Under the pieces are notes generated by a model that saw only the letters and a program-made list of their open reading frames with translations, made no database searches and was not told where the DNA came from. Both the position numbers and the translations under genes were made by a program. A stretch of 6,499 nucleotides of DNA from Pectinatus sp. (GTDB lineage Bacteria > Bacillota > Negativicutes > Selenomonadales > Selenomonadaceae), in assembly GCA_020025075.1 (NCBI GenBank), contig JAHHSR010000067.1:1-6499 (forward strand), in the 5' to 3' direction. This document shows positions 5,575-6,499 of the stretch, piece after piece. The number at the start of each line of letters is the position of its first letter. Position 1 is the first letter of the stretch.

Positions 5575-5599
5575 GAAAACGGCATAGCTACTCACAGTA

Positions 5600-6406
5600 T
5601 TAAAAGGCAATATGCTCTAAATCGTCGGGCACATAAATCTTACCGCCGTGATAATATTCTTGTGCTTCTTTTAGATAAAGCGTCTTGCGCTGCGGATATG
5701 TCTTATCTTCCGTATGATATAAAAGCAGCGACTTAGCACTTAACTTTTCGGCCAAAAGACATGCTTCCTTAACTGTGCTGTGATGCTTTTCATAAGGAGA
5801 AAATTCATTCCTATCGCGATAAAGGCAAAATGCCTCCGCTAAAAGAAGGTCACTATCCATGACGAACTTTTCCTCATGTTCATTATAAGGCTCATCCCCA
5901 AGACAAGAAAGCTTAAAGCCATCTTGAAAAATGACACTAAATACGAACTGTTTTTTCTTCGTCGACATAATGTCAAAAAAAGTCCACTTAGCATTTAGCA
6001 TCTCAAGCGTCTGTCCATCTTGGACAATTACAAAGACAATTTTTTTCCCTATTTCATCCAAGTCTTTTTTCTTGAGTGTAAGGCGCACCATTGTTTCAAG
6101 CGCCTTTATTGCCTCTTCGTGTCCATAGACACGAAATACACCTTCATACTTTTTCTTAGCGCAAAGCGCCGCCACTTTTCTAATAACCCAAACGGCACCG
6201 AGAATATGGTCGGTATGGGCATGGGTAATAAACATATCATGCACATTTTGCCATTTTAATCCCTGCTGCTCAAAAATGGCCAAAATTTGATTGCCTCCGC
6301 CTGCATCGACGAGAAAATCGCCTTGCTCCTGGCGAAGCAAAAAACAGGTATTATAATATTTCGTTACCATGGCATTACCTGTGCCGAGCATGATTAATTC
6401 ACGCAT
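5600..6406 (-). CDS. RNase Z-like metallo-beta-lactamase-fold hydrolase
   Basis: The 268-residue cytoplasmic protein begins directly with the MBL-fold beta-strand (ELIMLGTGNA) and carries THAHTDH at 61-67, the HxHxDH metal motif, followed by the helix ILGAVWVIRK. Later come CLGDEP (Asp171), EAFC (191-194), KHHST (207-211) and YHTED (230-234), a layout typical of the RNase Z/ELAC-like branch. Where that branch normally has a zinc-binding His in an HS pair before the GD motif, this protein has Met147 (DIMST). The function is therefore an uncertain hydrolase; a tRNA 3'-processing role is not claimed. The start at 6406 is preferred because AAGGTG lies five bases upstream and the fold starts there. 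The longer frame to 6460 would read into the IS end. The gene lies about 42 bases downstream of that IS end, whose insertion may have replaced its promoter. Confidence 0.85.
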   Translation of the reverse strand: MRELIMLGTGNAMVTKYYNTCFLLRQEQGDFLVDAGGGNQILAIFEQQGLKWQNVHDMFITHAHTDHILGAVWVIRKVAALCAKKKYEGVFRVYGHEEAIKALETMVRLTLKKKDLDEIGKKIVFVIVQDGQTLEMLNAKWTFFDIMSTKKKQFVFSVIFQDGFKLSCLGDEPYNEHEEKFVMDSDLLLAEAFCLYRDRNEFSPYEKHHSTVKEACLLAEKLSAKSLLLYHTEDKTYPQRKTLYLKEAQEYYHGGKIYVPDDLEHIAF

Positions 6407-6448
6407 TTTTACACCTTCTCCAAATCGATAAATTTGAACTGCCCAACC

Positions 6449-6499
6449 TGAACCTCCCACGACTAAAGTCGCGGGGTTCTTGCTTCATTGACCAATGCT
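6449..6499 (-). mobile_element. IS200/IS605 (TnpB-type) right end, with omega-RNA 3'-like hairpin
   Basis: On the minus strand a GAAGCAAGAA segment is followed by CCCGCGAC-TTTA-GTCGTGGG (6456-6475) and then AGGTTCA, the layout typical of the right end of TnpB-carrying IS605-type elements and the 3' end of their omega RNA. The stem is 8 bp with one G.U on the minus strand, which becomes an A.C mismatch on the plus strand; this fixes the orientation. The element would extend to the right of the window and end at about 6449. The bases after it (6448 downward) are host DNA and would form the guide of an omega RNA. No transposase or TnpB coding sequence lies inside the window. Confidence 0.6.

Noticed and set aside
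6407..6460. Upstream extension of the MBL gene to 6460
   Set aside because: The extra 18 codons read into the IS hairpin and show no conserved sequence; ATG at 6406 has a good ribosome binding site.

Overview
The window reads as a piece of a Negativicutes-type chromosome, that is, a Firmicutes lineage with an outer membrane. A YerC/YecD (HisR) TrpR-superfamily regulator, typical of Firmicutes, sits near a family 9 (heptosyltransferase-like) glycosyltransferase, typical of LPS-making cells. This placement is inferred from gene content only. All credible genes are on the minus strand; I see no plus-strand gene, tRNA, rRNA or CRISPR array.

Read along transcription, from high to low coordinates. 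(1) The right edge, from 6449, looks like the 3' end of an IS200/IS605 (TnpB-type) element, with its terminal hairpin. (2) An RNase Z-like metallo-beta-lactamase-fold protein follows (5600-6406). (3) A 121-bp gap with a short palindromic patch leads to hisR/yerC (5140-5478). (4) Next is a tight chain: a 66-aa protein resembling the C-terminal domain of HisZ, an HD-domain phosphohydrolase, and a HisC-like protein whose catalytic lysine and several other active-site residues are replaced. (5) A strong extended -10 promoter precedes an intact-looking hisA, followed by a stand-alone SagB-type nitroreductase and an intrinsic terminator. (6) The glycosyltransferase starts at TTG directly after that terminator. 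(7) A DUF4127 gene follows, cut after about 225 codons by another IS200/IS605-like palindromic end at the left edge.

The most interesting part is 2550-5478. It looks like a remodelled histidine locus: regulator, HisZ-like mini-protein, HD protein, apparently PLP-dead HisC paralogue and normal HisA, without hisG, hisD, hisB, hisH, hisF or hisI. The junction between the mini-protein and the HD gene carries two back-to-back perfect hairpins. One of them recurs inside the HD gene with a paired, compensatory base change. Whether this is decay or a repurposed regulatory module cannot be settled from this sequence alone.

Both window edges fall inside IS-like palindromes, so this may be a whole contig that ended at repeats.
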